This document shows, piece by piece, positions 6,818 to 12,900 of a stretch of 14,167 nt of DNA. The notes under the pieces were generated by a model that was given only the letters and a program-made list of their open reading frames with translations, was not told the origin of the DNA and ran no database searches. The stretch comes from Candidatus Rifleibacteriota bacterium (GTDB lineage: Bacteria; Riflebacteria; Ozemobacteria; Ozemobacterales; Ozemobacteraceae), in assembly GCA_022704885.1 (NCBI GenBank), contig JAKJFO010000107.1, forward strand, positions 1-14,167, in the 5' to 3' direction. The position numbers and the translations under genes were made by a program. Numbering within the stretch: the first letter of the stretch is position 1; each line of letters begins with the position of its first letter.

Positions 6818-7006
6818 TTAGAACGACTTGGTACTGCGTGGAAAAACCCTGCCGGAAATTATCTGCCAGGTCGGCCGCATCTGCCCGCGAATTTCGGCGG
6901 CGCATTGCTTGCAGACTAGCCTTTCGGTGTTCTGAAATTTGAGATAACTGACATTTTCGATGTCGAATTGCTTTATCTGAAGGCACAGCGGACATCTGTC
7001 TTCCAT
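6818..7006 (-). CDS. Small zinc-ribbon-like protein (four Cys)
   Basis: A 62-residue protein of unknown function. CPLC (residues 5-8) and CKQC (32-35) are separated by 23 residues, the layout of a rubredoxin-like or treble-clef zinc ribbon. The rest is short and basic, with a Trp and a final SF. I chose the ATG at 7006 because GGAG stands 5 nt upstream (7012-7015) and because it begins just before the first Cys pair. A longer reading from ATG 7084 adds 26 residues, would overlap the PilX-like gene by 26 bp and has no ribosome site, though the added stretch is open and could be real. It ends 12 nt before cheR, so it is probably co-translated with it. Zinc binding is inferred from spacing alone; it may be a protein- or nucleic-acid-binding helper. 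Confidence 0.72.
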   Translation of the reverse strand: MEDRCPLCLQIKQFDIENVSYLKFQNTERLVCKQCAAEIRGQMRPTWQIISGRVFPRSTKSF

Positions 7007-7011
7007 AACAA

Positions 7012-7015
7012 CTCC
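7012..7015 (-). promoter_or_regulatory. Shine-Dalgarno deciding the zinc-ribbon gene start
   Basis: GGAG, 5 nt before the ATG at 7006. No comparable site precedes the upstream in-frame ATG at 7084, which is why the shorter protein is preferred. Confidence 0.5.
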
Positions 7016-7058
7016 GTTGCGCTCAATGTTAGCACAGGTGCGGCCCAGGTTCAATACT

Positions 7059-9389
7059 TCAGAAGTCGTTATATTCTTCTTCATCAGATGCCGTGTCTTT
7101 CCACGATATCACTATATGAGCGGTCAGCTCGTATTCATTGCCTTCCAGGCCCATGTGAGGCAGAGTTGAATCATATATCTTGCGGCGGGTCGGTGGAATA
7201 TAATAGCTGGCATTTATCGGATGAACCTTCTCAGTGCGCAGATTGATCTCTGAACCGAAGACACGGTGAACGAAATGATTAGTCTCAGAATGTCTGAGGC
7301 CCACGTTGTTATTTATGCAGCCGATCTTGTTGTAATACTTGACCACATCAGGGCCGGCGTAAAAGACTGTGTTGAGATTGCCGCACGAGATGAACATCGC
7401 ATTGGTGGTCAGTTCGGGGTAATAAAGAAAATCGCCCGGCTGGTCAGTGATCAGGTTCGGGTTGAAGTCCTTGGTGTTGCCATTGCCCGGAACCCCCATC
7501 TTCGCTCGCAGTCCCGACAGTAATTTGTAGACGCCATAAGAGCTGTTTTTGGCATAATCGCTCGGCGCTCCCCGCTCGCCAGAAGCTGAAGTTTCGTAGT
7601 TGGTGGCGTAGCCCTGCCAGACTTCGCGGCAGACTGCGTCGAAATCGTCAAAATTCATGTTGCCCTGCGCATGCAGGTCTTTGAGCTTCTGTTTAAGCGT
7701 GTCCTCTGTAGGCGTGGGATTTCCTGCATCTACGCCTTCGATAGGATAATCATCAAAGAACTGATCTATCGCCTCTTCGTATTGAGTACTTCCCGATTTG
7801 AAATTGATCGTACCGCTGCGGTTGCGGTCGAGGCAGTTTGACTTTGCGTTGGGCTCAGAACCCAGCGCGCTGGCCAGCTGGTATTTCATGAACGGATATA
7901 TTTCATTTTCAAAGCAGTCGACCGGACTGCGGTAGTCGTAGACTATTCGCTCTTTCGCTACGACAGTGGCTGCGACATGGTGCCTGAAAGTTGCACCCGG
8001 CTGTGCATCGTTTTTGAAGCGGTCTTTGATCGCCGGCGCATAGTCTATCGCGGTCATCGCATTTTTGCCGGGTTCGTAATCCTGCGGCATTCCGTAAAAA
8101 TCGTCGAACAACGAAGGGTCGCCACCTTGATTGAAGTCGCCGGCCATGAAGACATTGCCTTCGCTGACGATATGAATGTCTTTGGGCGGGTTGCCTTTGA
8201 CTACGATGTTCTTTTCGGAGTAGATGACACCGTTGAAATCGTTTGGCAAAGTTACGTTACCGGTGCGCAGATTGCTGCCGAAATCAAGGTATACGGCGTT
8301 GAGGGTTGGCGCGTTGTTTTCGGTCCAGCCTGACGGCATACGGTATTTTATACTTTTATTGCTGCTGTCACTGTTGCTGAAGAACAGCCCCTTAGGCGTT
8401 TTCGCGTCGCTTTTGTATTTTGCGAATGGCGGTTGGTTGAGTGGCATGGACATTTTGTCGGTGCGATCTTTTATCCATGGCTTCAATTCGGCCGGAAGCG
8501 GCGGCGTTTTACTGGCGATCTCCTTTGGCATTTCCCCTCTTTTGCGCGCTTCAGGGCTGCTGAAAGTGCCGCCTGTCGGAAAGTTCGTGTTGGTCGGTAT
8601 CGTAGCGGTCTTTGCCGGCAGACCACGTCGTTCTCTGAACTGCGCCTGAATCGGGCTGTAGATAAAGATGCCGCCGGCGCCGCTGATTATTGCATTCATA
8701 TCGTTGAGTTCCTGGGTCGTGCCATGGGCGACCGGACTGTGCGCTGAAAGCATTATTCGCCCGATTTCGATTCCCCGGTGGCCGTAAAGATGGCCGGTCG
8801 AAAATACGTTTTTGTTGCTGAGCCCCGGCAGGCCGTAGACCATCGAGAGAATTCCGCCATCGTACATCAGAAACTCGCGGGCCGGGTAACGCCGGTTGAT
8901 CACCGCATCGACGCGGCGAACCGTGGTGTCATATTTGCCGAGAGCTTCGATTCTGACATAGCTGAGGCTCTCGTCGACATTGGTAGTCTTCGGGTCATCA
9001 GCATAAGGAATGAAACCGACTCTGACCCGGAATGTTCCATCGCCGATTTTACCGCTGTAAGTGCCCGAATTGGCGGAATTTATCTGCAGATTATGGTCGC
9101 TCTGATTCTGCATCAGCTGATCGCGGTTTTCGGCAGCCAGCCAGTTGAACTCTTTGGTCAGCTTGTGAGTGGCAAACGCAGAATTTTTGGTAAGTTCGGC
9201 GAGTGCCAGTTCCATGCCGGCCTCAGCGATTGCCAGGGCTTTTACGCGTCTGCTTTCCTGAATTATCGTCTGGGTGCGGTAGCTCGAAAAAGTGTAGATG
9301 GCAGCTATGATGAAAAGCAGAACTGTACCCATGCCAATGGCAGTAATGATGGCAGAACCACGGCGAGATTTCATGTCGTTGCCTTTCAT
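7059..9389 (-). CDS. Giant PilX/GspK-like minor pilin, possible pilus-tip protein
   Basis: A 776-residue protein with a prepilin-like N-terminus: MKSRRG, then SAIITAIGMGTVLLFIIAAI. Cleavage is expected between Gly11 and Ser12. Mature position +5 is Thr16, not the usual Glu, as in GspK/PilX-class subunits that cap a pilus. AIAEAGMELALAEL (53-66) is the typical PilX helix. The region around 365-420 (NGVIYSEKNIVVKG, then IHIVSEGNVFMAG) has beta-solenoid-like strands. Residues 521-530 (DRNRSGTINF) resemble an EF-hand or dockerin calcium loop lacking the last acidic ligand. Five Cys (492, 519, 587, 669, 691) are present. PilX proteins are usually near 200 residues and GspK near 330, so most of this protein is an extra exposed region, plausibly an adhesive tip. 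The ATG overlaps the preceding stop as ATGA, with AGGAG 10 nt upstream. An ATG at 9374 with AAGG nearby is an alternative that would leave a shorter leader. Confidence 0.82.
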   Translation of the reverse strand: MKGNDMKSRRGSAIITAIGMGTVLLFIIAAIYTFSSYRTQTIIQESRRVKALAIAEAGMELALAELTKNSAFATHKLTKEFNWLAAENRDQLMQNQSDHNLQINSANSGTYSGKIGDGTFRVRVGFIPYADDPKTTNVDESLSYVRIEALGKYDTTVRRVDAVINRRYPAREFLMYDGGILSMVYGLPGLSNKNVFSTGHLYGHRGIEIGRIMLSAHSPVAHGTTQELNDMNAIISGAGGIFIYSPIQAQFRERRGLPAKTATIPTNTNFPTGGTFSSPEARKRGEMPKEIASKTPPLPAELKPWIKDRTDKMSMPLNQPPFAKYKSDAKTPKGLFFSNSDSSNKSIKYRMPSGWTENNAPTLNAVYLDFGSNLRTGNVTLPNDFNGVIYSEKNIVVKGNPPKDIHIVSEGNVFMAGDFNQGGDPSLFDDFYGMPQDYEPGKNAMTAIDYAPAIKDRFKNDAQPGATFRHHVAATVVAKERIVYDYRSPVDCFENEIYPFMKYQLASALGSEPNAKSNCLDRNRSGTINFKSGSTQYEEAIDQFFDDYPIEGVDAGNPTPTEDTLKQKLKDLHAQGNMNFDDFDAVCREVWQGYATNYETSASGERGAPSDYAKNSSYGVYKLLSGLRAKMGVPGNGNTKDFNPNLITDQPGDFLYYPELTTNAMFISCGNLNTVFYAGPDVVKYYNKIGCINNNVGLRHSETNHFVHRVFGSEINLRTEKVHPINASYYIPPTRRKIYDSTLPHMGLEGNEYELTAHIVISWKDTASDEEEYNDF

Positions 9390-10033
9390 TCCGGGTTAGC
9401 TCCTCTCTCTTTAACCGAGATGGTTATTTCGTTCGAATACTTTTTGCTCTCGTCTTCGGCGTCGGTGCGGGTCAGTTTGAGTCTGATGAAAACATTGCCG
9501 CCACCTGAGGTGTTCTCTTCGTTGAGACGATAAAACACGCACTCTCTGATGCCGCGCAGAATCGTGTATACCGTCTCCTGAGAGTTTTCCGGCTGTTTGC
9601 GGTTGTTGTAGGGCAGCATGCTGCGCTGAAGTGTCCACAGGCTGTCGGGATCCTGGTCGTCTTCTGGTTCGAGAAAGTAGGTTATCTCATTCTGGGTATA
9701 ATTGACCTCGCCTGCCGCGAGCGCAGTGGGGTCTTTGGTGTAGTCGTACAGATACTTGACGAACTTTAGTTTGTTGTCTTTGCTGGTGCTCAGAGTGTTA
9801 ACTTCCATGGGCTCGACAGTAGCCGGAAACCCTGCCACGATGACGTTGGATTCTCTGATGTCGTCAGTGATTTTCAGCAGGGTGCGGTCAAGTTCGTCGT
9901 TGATGGAATGATTGGCCATGATTTCGGCGGCCGTCTGCCGACTGGTCGAAAAGGCGCGGTACAGAGCGGTCAGCAGGATCGACAGGATTATCAATCCAAC
10001 CATTAGTTCGACTACTGTTACGCCTTTGCGCAT
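9386..10033 (-). CDS. PilW/GspJ-like minor prepilin
   Basis: A 215-residue protein with a textbook class III leader: MRKG, then VTVVELMVGLIILSILLTAL. Prepilin peptidase should cut between Gly4 and Val5, placing Glu9 at +5. The hydrophobic helix (about 5-27) anchors it in the inner membrane before assembly. The remainder is a soluble domain with alternating strands (NEITYFLEPEDDQDPDSLWT, and a closing EITISVKERG), as in the PilW/GspJ group. One Cys is present (in RECVFYRL), so no internal disulfide is possible. AAGGGA stands 5 nt before the ATG, and the gene starts 1 nt after the PilV-like stop. It likely joins its neighbours in a minor-pilin complex. Confidence 0.88.
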   Translation of the reverse strand: MRKGVTVVELMVGLIILSILLTALYRAFSTSRQTAAEIMANHSINDELDRTLLKITDDIRESNVIVAGFPATVEPMEVNTLSTSKDNKLKFVKYLYDYTKDPTALAAGEVNYTQNEITYFLEPEDDQDPDSLWTLQRSMLPYNNRKQPENSQETVYTILRGIRECVFYRLNEENTSGGGNVFIRLKLTRTDAEDESKKYSNEITISVKERGANPE

Positions 10034-10034
10034 G

Positions 10035-10505
10035 CTATTCCCTTCGCGTTATCGCGGTCGATATTTCGAGCCGGTGATCCCGTTGATCTTTGCTCTTGTA
10101 CTTGATGGTAAAGTGAAAGGCCAGCGCTACCGGTTTTGTATCAGCGTCGTCAAACTTGCCTTTTACCGGGTCGATCCGTGTTTCTGCCGGGTCGATGAGA
10201 TAGGTGATGCCGTTTATCACGTGCTTGCGGTATTCGTCATCATTCTTCAGCTTCCATTCAAAGGTCTTTTGCTGTGTGGCTGCGTCTGCGTTGTACTGGT
10301 CGGCTTCGATCATTTCGAACTGAAACGAACGACAGAGTTCCTGAACTTTTTGTGCGACAAAAGCGGCAGATGAGTGGTCTCTGGTCGCGGTTACCGTTTT
10401 GGTCTGACCAACGATGACCTGCAGCGATGGCACTATGATCAGAGCCAGCAGTACGACTCCGATCATGATCTCGACCATCGACATGGCAGAATTGTTTTTG
10501 CGCAT
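10035..10505 (-). CDS. PilV/GspI-like minor prepilin with Ala at the cleavage site
   Basis: A 156-residue prepilin-like protein. The leader MRKNNSA is followed by MSMVEIMIGVVLLALIIVPS, a hydrophobic helix of prepilin type. With Glu12 as mature +5, cleavage falls between Ala7 and Met8, so the -1 residue is Ala instead of the nearly universal Gly. The downstream helix (AAFVAQKVQELCRSFQFEMI) and beta-rich C-terminus match small minor pilins of the PilV/GspI group. The gene starts 1 nt after the stop of the GH171-like gene, with GGAG 4 nt before the ATG partly inside that upstream gene. It is first in a PilV-PilW-PilX order that parallels gspI-gspJ-gspK. Whether it is processed efficiently is uncertain because of the Ala. 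Confidence 0.83.
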   Translation of the reverse strand: MRKNNSAMSMVEIMIGVVLLALIIVPSLQVIVGQTKTVTATRDHSSAAFVAQKVQELCRSFQFEMIEADQYNADAATQQKTFEWKLKNDDEYRKHVINGITYLIDPAETRIDPVKGKFDDADTKPVALAFHFTIKYKSKDQRDHRLEISTAITRRE

Positions 10506-10506
10506 A

Positions 10507-11742
10507 TTACTCCGGGTATATCATGAATTCGCGCCGCTTCTGGTTGAATGCGGCAATATCAGCCTGCAGACTCGACCAGATTTCCATCAGCGGGCGACTG
10601 CTGATTATGTTCTGTCTGACTTTCTGACTGCCGAGAAGAGTGTCGATAGCCTCGGCCGCCGCGGGGTTGGAAAGTGGAATGCGATCAGGATAAAGTTCAT
10701 AAAGGCTTTTAAGTATTGCCATGCCTGCGAGAAATGGGTCGAAAGTACTCCGGTCGGTTATTACCAGTTCGATGCCGGTTGCCTTGCGCTGCGAAAACAG
10801 GCCATAATATGGCTTCTCAGATGCCGTTATAAAGCGCACGCCAGGCAGACGGTGGCGTTCCAGGCGTTGCGCCAGCATTTCACCGTCGATCCAGGGCGCC
10901 AGAACGTAGCGAAAGGGTCGGGTAGTGCCGACTCCGGTCGAGAATACTCCGATTTCGCCGATGAAACCGGTTGCCGCATAGAACGCAGGCGTGTCGGGCT
11001 CAGGAATATGATCTGAAGGCGGAACCCAATGCAGTCTTGTGTCGTGCCAGTCCATACTGCGGGTGTAACCTTCCATGCCGATCACGGTCAGACTGGCGCC
11101 CAGACCGTAAACTTTGTTGAAATACAAAGCCAGCTCGCCAATAGTCATCCCATGCAGCAGAGGAATCGGATAAACGCCAAAACGGCTGCGCAGGCCGACT
11201 TCGAGCACCGGGCCGGCAACCGTCTGCGCGTTAACCGGGTTTGGCCGGTCAAGCACCAGCACCGGTATCGAAGCTTCGCGGGCGAGGTCGAGAAACTGCG
11301 CCATCAGAGTCAGATATTTGAAATAGCGCACGCCGATATCCTGAAAATCTATGACCAGCAGCTCGGTTTCGCCGAAAACATCGACCTTCGGCCGCTTCAG
11401 CGGGTCGAGCACTTCGACCACTCGCGCGTTGGTAAGCGCATCATAAGCCTCGCCGGCCACTTCCCCGGGAATCGACTCACGAAAAAAGCTGTCACCGGTA
11501 ATGATCAATTTGATCGAAGCTGCCCGTGCCAGACGGTCGATGGTGTGGGTTAAACTGCCGTCAATAGCGGTTCTGGCGGTCAAAATCGCGATTTTTTTGC
11601 CGCGCACCATATCGGGGTGTTCGCGCGCCAGCACATCGATGCCGGTTTTGACCCTCGTCAGACCCGGCACCGGCGCCAGCAGAACCGCCGCCATCACCAG
11701 AAAAATAATTTCTGGTAAAATGATGCGTTTAATATTTATCAT
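10507..11742 (-). CDS. Diverged GH171/DUF1343 (NamZ/YbbC-like) protein
   Basis: A 411-residue secreted or membrane-anchored protein of the DUF1343 family, whose studied members (NamZ, B. subtilis YbbC) are exo-beta-N-acetylmuramidases. Residues 1-29 form a signal peptide or anchor. Family landmarks are visible: TGIDVL (33-38), DFQDIGVRYFKY (132-143, usually DxQDVGxRFYTY), LDRPNPV (164-170), AGPVLE, LLHGMTIGELA (195-205), HWVPPSD and VGTTRPF (271-277). The PEHG loop expected after the second strand is replaced by ITGDSFFRE (81-89), and the SEGRGTT-type loop is STGVGTT. If the PEHG glutamate is essential, as I recall, activity on muramic acid is lost or altered. It heads the pilus-type operon, suggesting a link between envelope peptidoglycan and pilus assembly. 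A promoter-like signal places the transcript start at or next to the ATG. Confidence 0.88.
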   Translation of the reverse strand: MINIKRIILPEIIFLVMAAVLLAPVPGLTRVKTGIDVLAREHPDMVRGKKIAILTARTAIDGSLTHTIDRLARAASIKLIITGDSFFRESIPGEVAGEAYDALTNARVVEVLDPLKRPKVDVFGETELLVIDFQDIGVRYFKYLTLMAQFLDLAREASIPVLVLDRPNPVNAQTVAGPVLEVGLRSRFGVYPIPLLHGMTIGELALYFNKVYGLGASLTVIGMEGYTRSMDWHDTRLHWVPPSDHIPEPDTPAFYAATGFIGEIGVFSTGVGTTRPFRYVLAPWIDGEMLAQRLERHRLPGVRFITASEKPYYGLFSQRKATGIELVITDRSTFDPFLAGMAILKSLYELYPDRIPLSNPAAAEAIDTLLGSQKVRQNIISSRPLMEIWSSLQADIAAFNQKRREFMIYPE

Positions 11743-11748
11743 ATTCTT

Positions 11749-11777
11749 ATTCTACTTGATAATTCGCACCTCTTCAA
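11749..11777 (-). promoter_or_regulatory. Candidate operon promoter, possibly giving a leaderless transcript
   Basis: On the minus strand, TTGAAG (11777-11772) and TAGAAT (11754-11749) are exactly 17 bp apart, matching 4/6 and 5/6 of the sigma-70 boxes. Counting seven bases past the -10 puts the start at 11742, the A of the GH171-like ATG. No Shine-Dalgarno is seen before that ATG, only AAGAAT, which agrees with leaderless translation. Promoters guessed by eye in an AT-rich 73-bp spacer have a high chance of being false. Confidence 0.4.
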
Positions 11778-11793
11778 CTTGCATGTAACTTGC
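11776..11793. repeat. AACTTGC direct repeat, 11-bp spacing, in the divergent spacer
   Basis: AACTTGC occurs at 11776-11782 and again at 11787-11793, one DNA turn apart, so both would face the same side of the helix. The first copy overlaps the candidate -35 of the minus-strand operon promoter and both lie upstream of the plus-strand Memo gene. This is the geometry of a small regulator site that could control both directions, but two 7-mers can also match by chance. Confidence 0.35.
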
Positions 11794-11803
11794 CGTCAGC
11801 AAC

Positions 11804-11808
11804 AGGAG
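11804..11808 (+). promoter_or_regulatory. Shine-Dalgarno of the Memo-family gene
   Basis: AGGAG, 7 nt before the ATG at 11816. It fixes the start immediately ahead of the conserved VAGRFY motif. Confidence 0.8.
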
Positions 11809-11815
11809 AAATACC

Positions 11816-12664
11816 ATGCAGCGTGAGCCAGTAGTGGCAGGAAGATTCTATCAGGCGCGCCCCGAACAGCTGCGCCGTCAGATCAAAGAATGTTTTGATC
11901 ACAGCCTTGGCGTGGGACAGCAGACTGTGCCGGTGACCGGCCGTCTGCTCGGGCTGATTTCGCCGCACGCAGGTTATATGTTCAGCGGCCCGGTTGCGTC
12001 GCATGTCTACGCCCGCCTGCGCGAAGAAAAGCCGCTGCCGCAGACGCTGATTCTGCTCGGGCCCAAACACACCCATCATGGCGCCAGATTTTCAGTCAGC
12101 GCCGCCGACAGCTGGAAAACGCCTCTCGGCGATCTGGCGGTCGATCAGGCTCTCTGCCGCCGCCTTGTCGCCGGTGCACCGGCACTCGAATCTGACAATG
12201 GAGCGCATCTCTACGAGCATTCGCTCGAAGTTCAGCTGCCTTTTGTGCAGTACAGCCTGACCGACATGCCGAAGATCGTGCCGATTGCCTTCGCCTATGA
12301 GTCATTCGAAGAAATCGAAGCGTTGGCGGCCGCTATTGGCAGAGTTCTGGCGGCAGAGCCGGCCGGAAGCTTCTGCTTCGTCTGCAGTTCAGATTTTTCG
12401 CACGATACTCCACGTGATGAAGCATACCGTCTTGACGCTGAAGTTATCGAACGCATAACCAGTCTCGACGCACGTGGTTTCTACGATCTGATCGTCGAAG
12501 ACGATCGGTCTGTATGTGGTCTGATGCCGATAACCGCGTTGCTGGTAATTCTACAGGGTCTAAAAGTTCGTGCCCGTCTGCTCAAATACGCAACATCGAT
12601 GGATGTCATGGAACACGATCGTGGTGTCGGCTATGCCGCGATAATTTTTGAGGAGATTGGATGA
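11816..12664 (+). CDS. amrB: Memo-family protein (AmmeMemoRadiSam system protein B)
   Basis: A 282-residue, full-length Memo-family protein. The N-terminal REPVVAGRFY is the family opening. SPHAGYMFSGPV (49-60) carries His51, GPKHTHHG (82-89) carries His85, YEHSLEVQLPF (133-143), CSSDFSHD (190-197) and SVCGLMPI (232-239) carry the remaining pocket residues including Cys234. By alignment with human MEMO1, His51, His85 and Cys234 correspond to its metal (copper/iron) ligands, so the metal site appears complete. The fold is related to class III extradiol dioxygenases. In bacteria and archaea it is usually encoded with an AMMECR1 protein and a radical SAM enzyme; neither is in this window. The precise reaction of that system is not settled. 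It starts with a good AGGAG and overlaps the next gene by ATGA. The gene is transcribed divergently from the pilus-type operon. Confidence 0.95.
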   Translation: MQREPVVAGRFYQARPEQLRRQIKECFDHSLGVGQQTVPVTGRLLGLISPHAGYMFSGPVASHVYARLREEKPLPQTLILLGPKHTHHGARFSVSAADSWKTPLGDLAVDQALCRRLVAGAPALESDNGAHLYEHSLEVQLPFVQYSLTDMPKIVPIAFAYESFEEIEALAAAIGRVLAAEPAGSFCFVCSSDFSHDTPRDEAYRLDAEVIERITSLDARGFYDLIVEDDRSVCGLMPITALLVILQGLKVRARLLKYATSMDVMEHDRGVGYAAIIFEEIG

Positions 12665-12900
12665 CGCCTTTTGAAATAGGCATTCTGGCAGGCATGATCT
12701 GGGCTTTTGCCCTGGTCGTCTGGACTCTCGCCGAGATAACAGCTGGCGAGCCCAGCCCCTGGCTGCTGCTGGTCGCCTATATCTACGAAGGTTTCAATTT
12801 TACGCCGCGCGGAATTCTGATCGGTGCTGGCTGGGCATTCGCCGACGGCTTCATAACCGGTTACGTCGTCAGTTTTATCATCAACTACTTCGCTGGTTAA
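12661..12900 (+). CDS. Small two-helix membrane protein, holin-annotated family
   Basis: A 79-residue protein with two transmembrane helices: about 6-27 (IGILAGMIWAFALVVWTLAE) and about 52-76 (ILIGAGWAFADGFITGYVVS and on). Between them is a short loop with YIYEGFNFTPRG. The second helix has the pattern G-W-x-F-x-D-G-F-x-x-G, which I recognise from short proteins often labelled bacteriophage holin in databases, mostly in genomes with no nearby phage. No phage genes are present here, so a lytic role is doubtful. It overlaps the Memo gene by ATGA, with GGAG 5 nt before its start, indicating coupled translation and perhaps a joint function. Its stop overlaps the stop of the converging outer-membrane gene. 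Confidence 0.8.
   Translation: MTPFEIGILAGMIWAFALVVWTLAEITAGEPSPWLLLVAYIYEGFNFTPRGILIGAGWAFADGFITGYVVSFIINYFAG

Larger units (their letters stand above)
2669..11742 (-). other. Predicted eight-gene operon: GH171-like, three prepilins, zinc ribbon, CheR, Nudix, TPR
   Basis: Eight minus-strand genes follow each other with gaps of 1 nt, 1 nt, a 4-nt ATGA overlap, about 52 nt (or a 26-nt overlap with the longer start), 12 nt, 40 nt and 14 nt. No terminator-like hairpin with a T-run is seen between them. The first gene has a promoter-like signal in the divergent spacer at 11743-11815. The last ends at a structured repeat. The run of prepilin-like genes in the middle suggests the unit serves a pilus or pseudopilus. 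Co-transcription is inferred from spacing only. Confidence 0.65.

Noticed and set aside
8778..9533. 251-residue plus-strand reading frame opposite the PilX- and PilW-like genes
   Set aside because: It crosses the junction of two well-supported minus-strand genes and shows no domain or ribosome site.
11029..11553. 174-residue plus-strand reading frame opposite the GH171-like gene
   Set aside because: The minus strand carries conserved DUF1343 motifs; the plus-strand product has no recognisable feature.
12661..12900. Phage lysis module, from the holin-like protein
   Set aside because: There is no endolysin, phage structural gene or integration signal nearby, and the family occurs widely outside phages.
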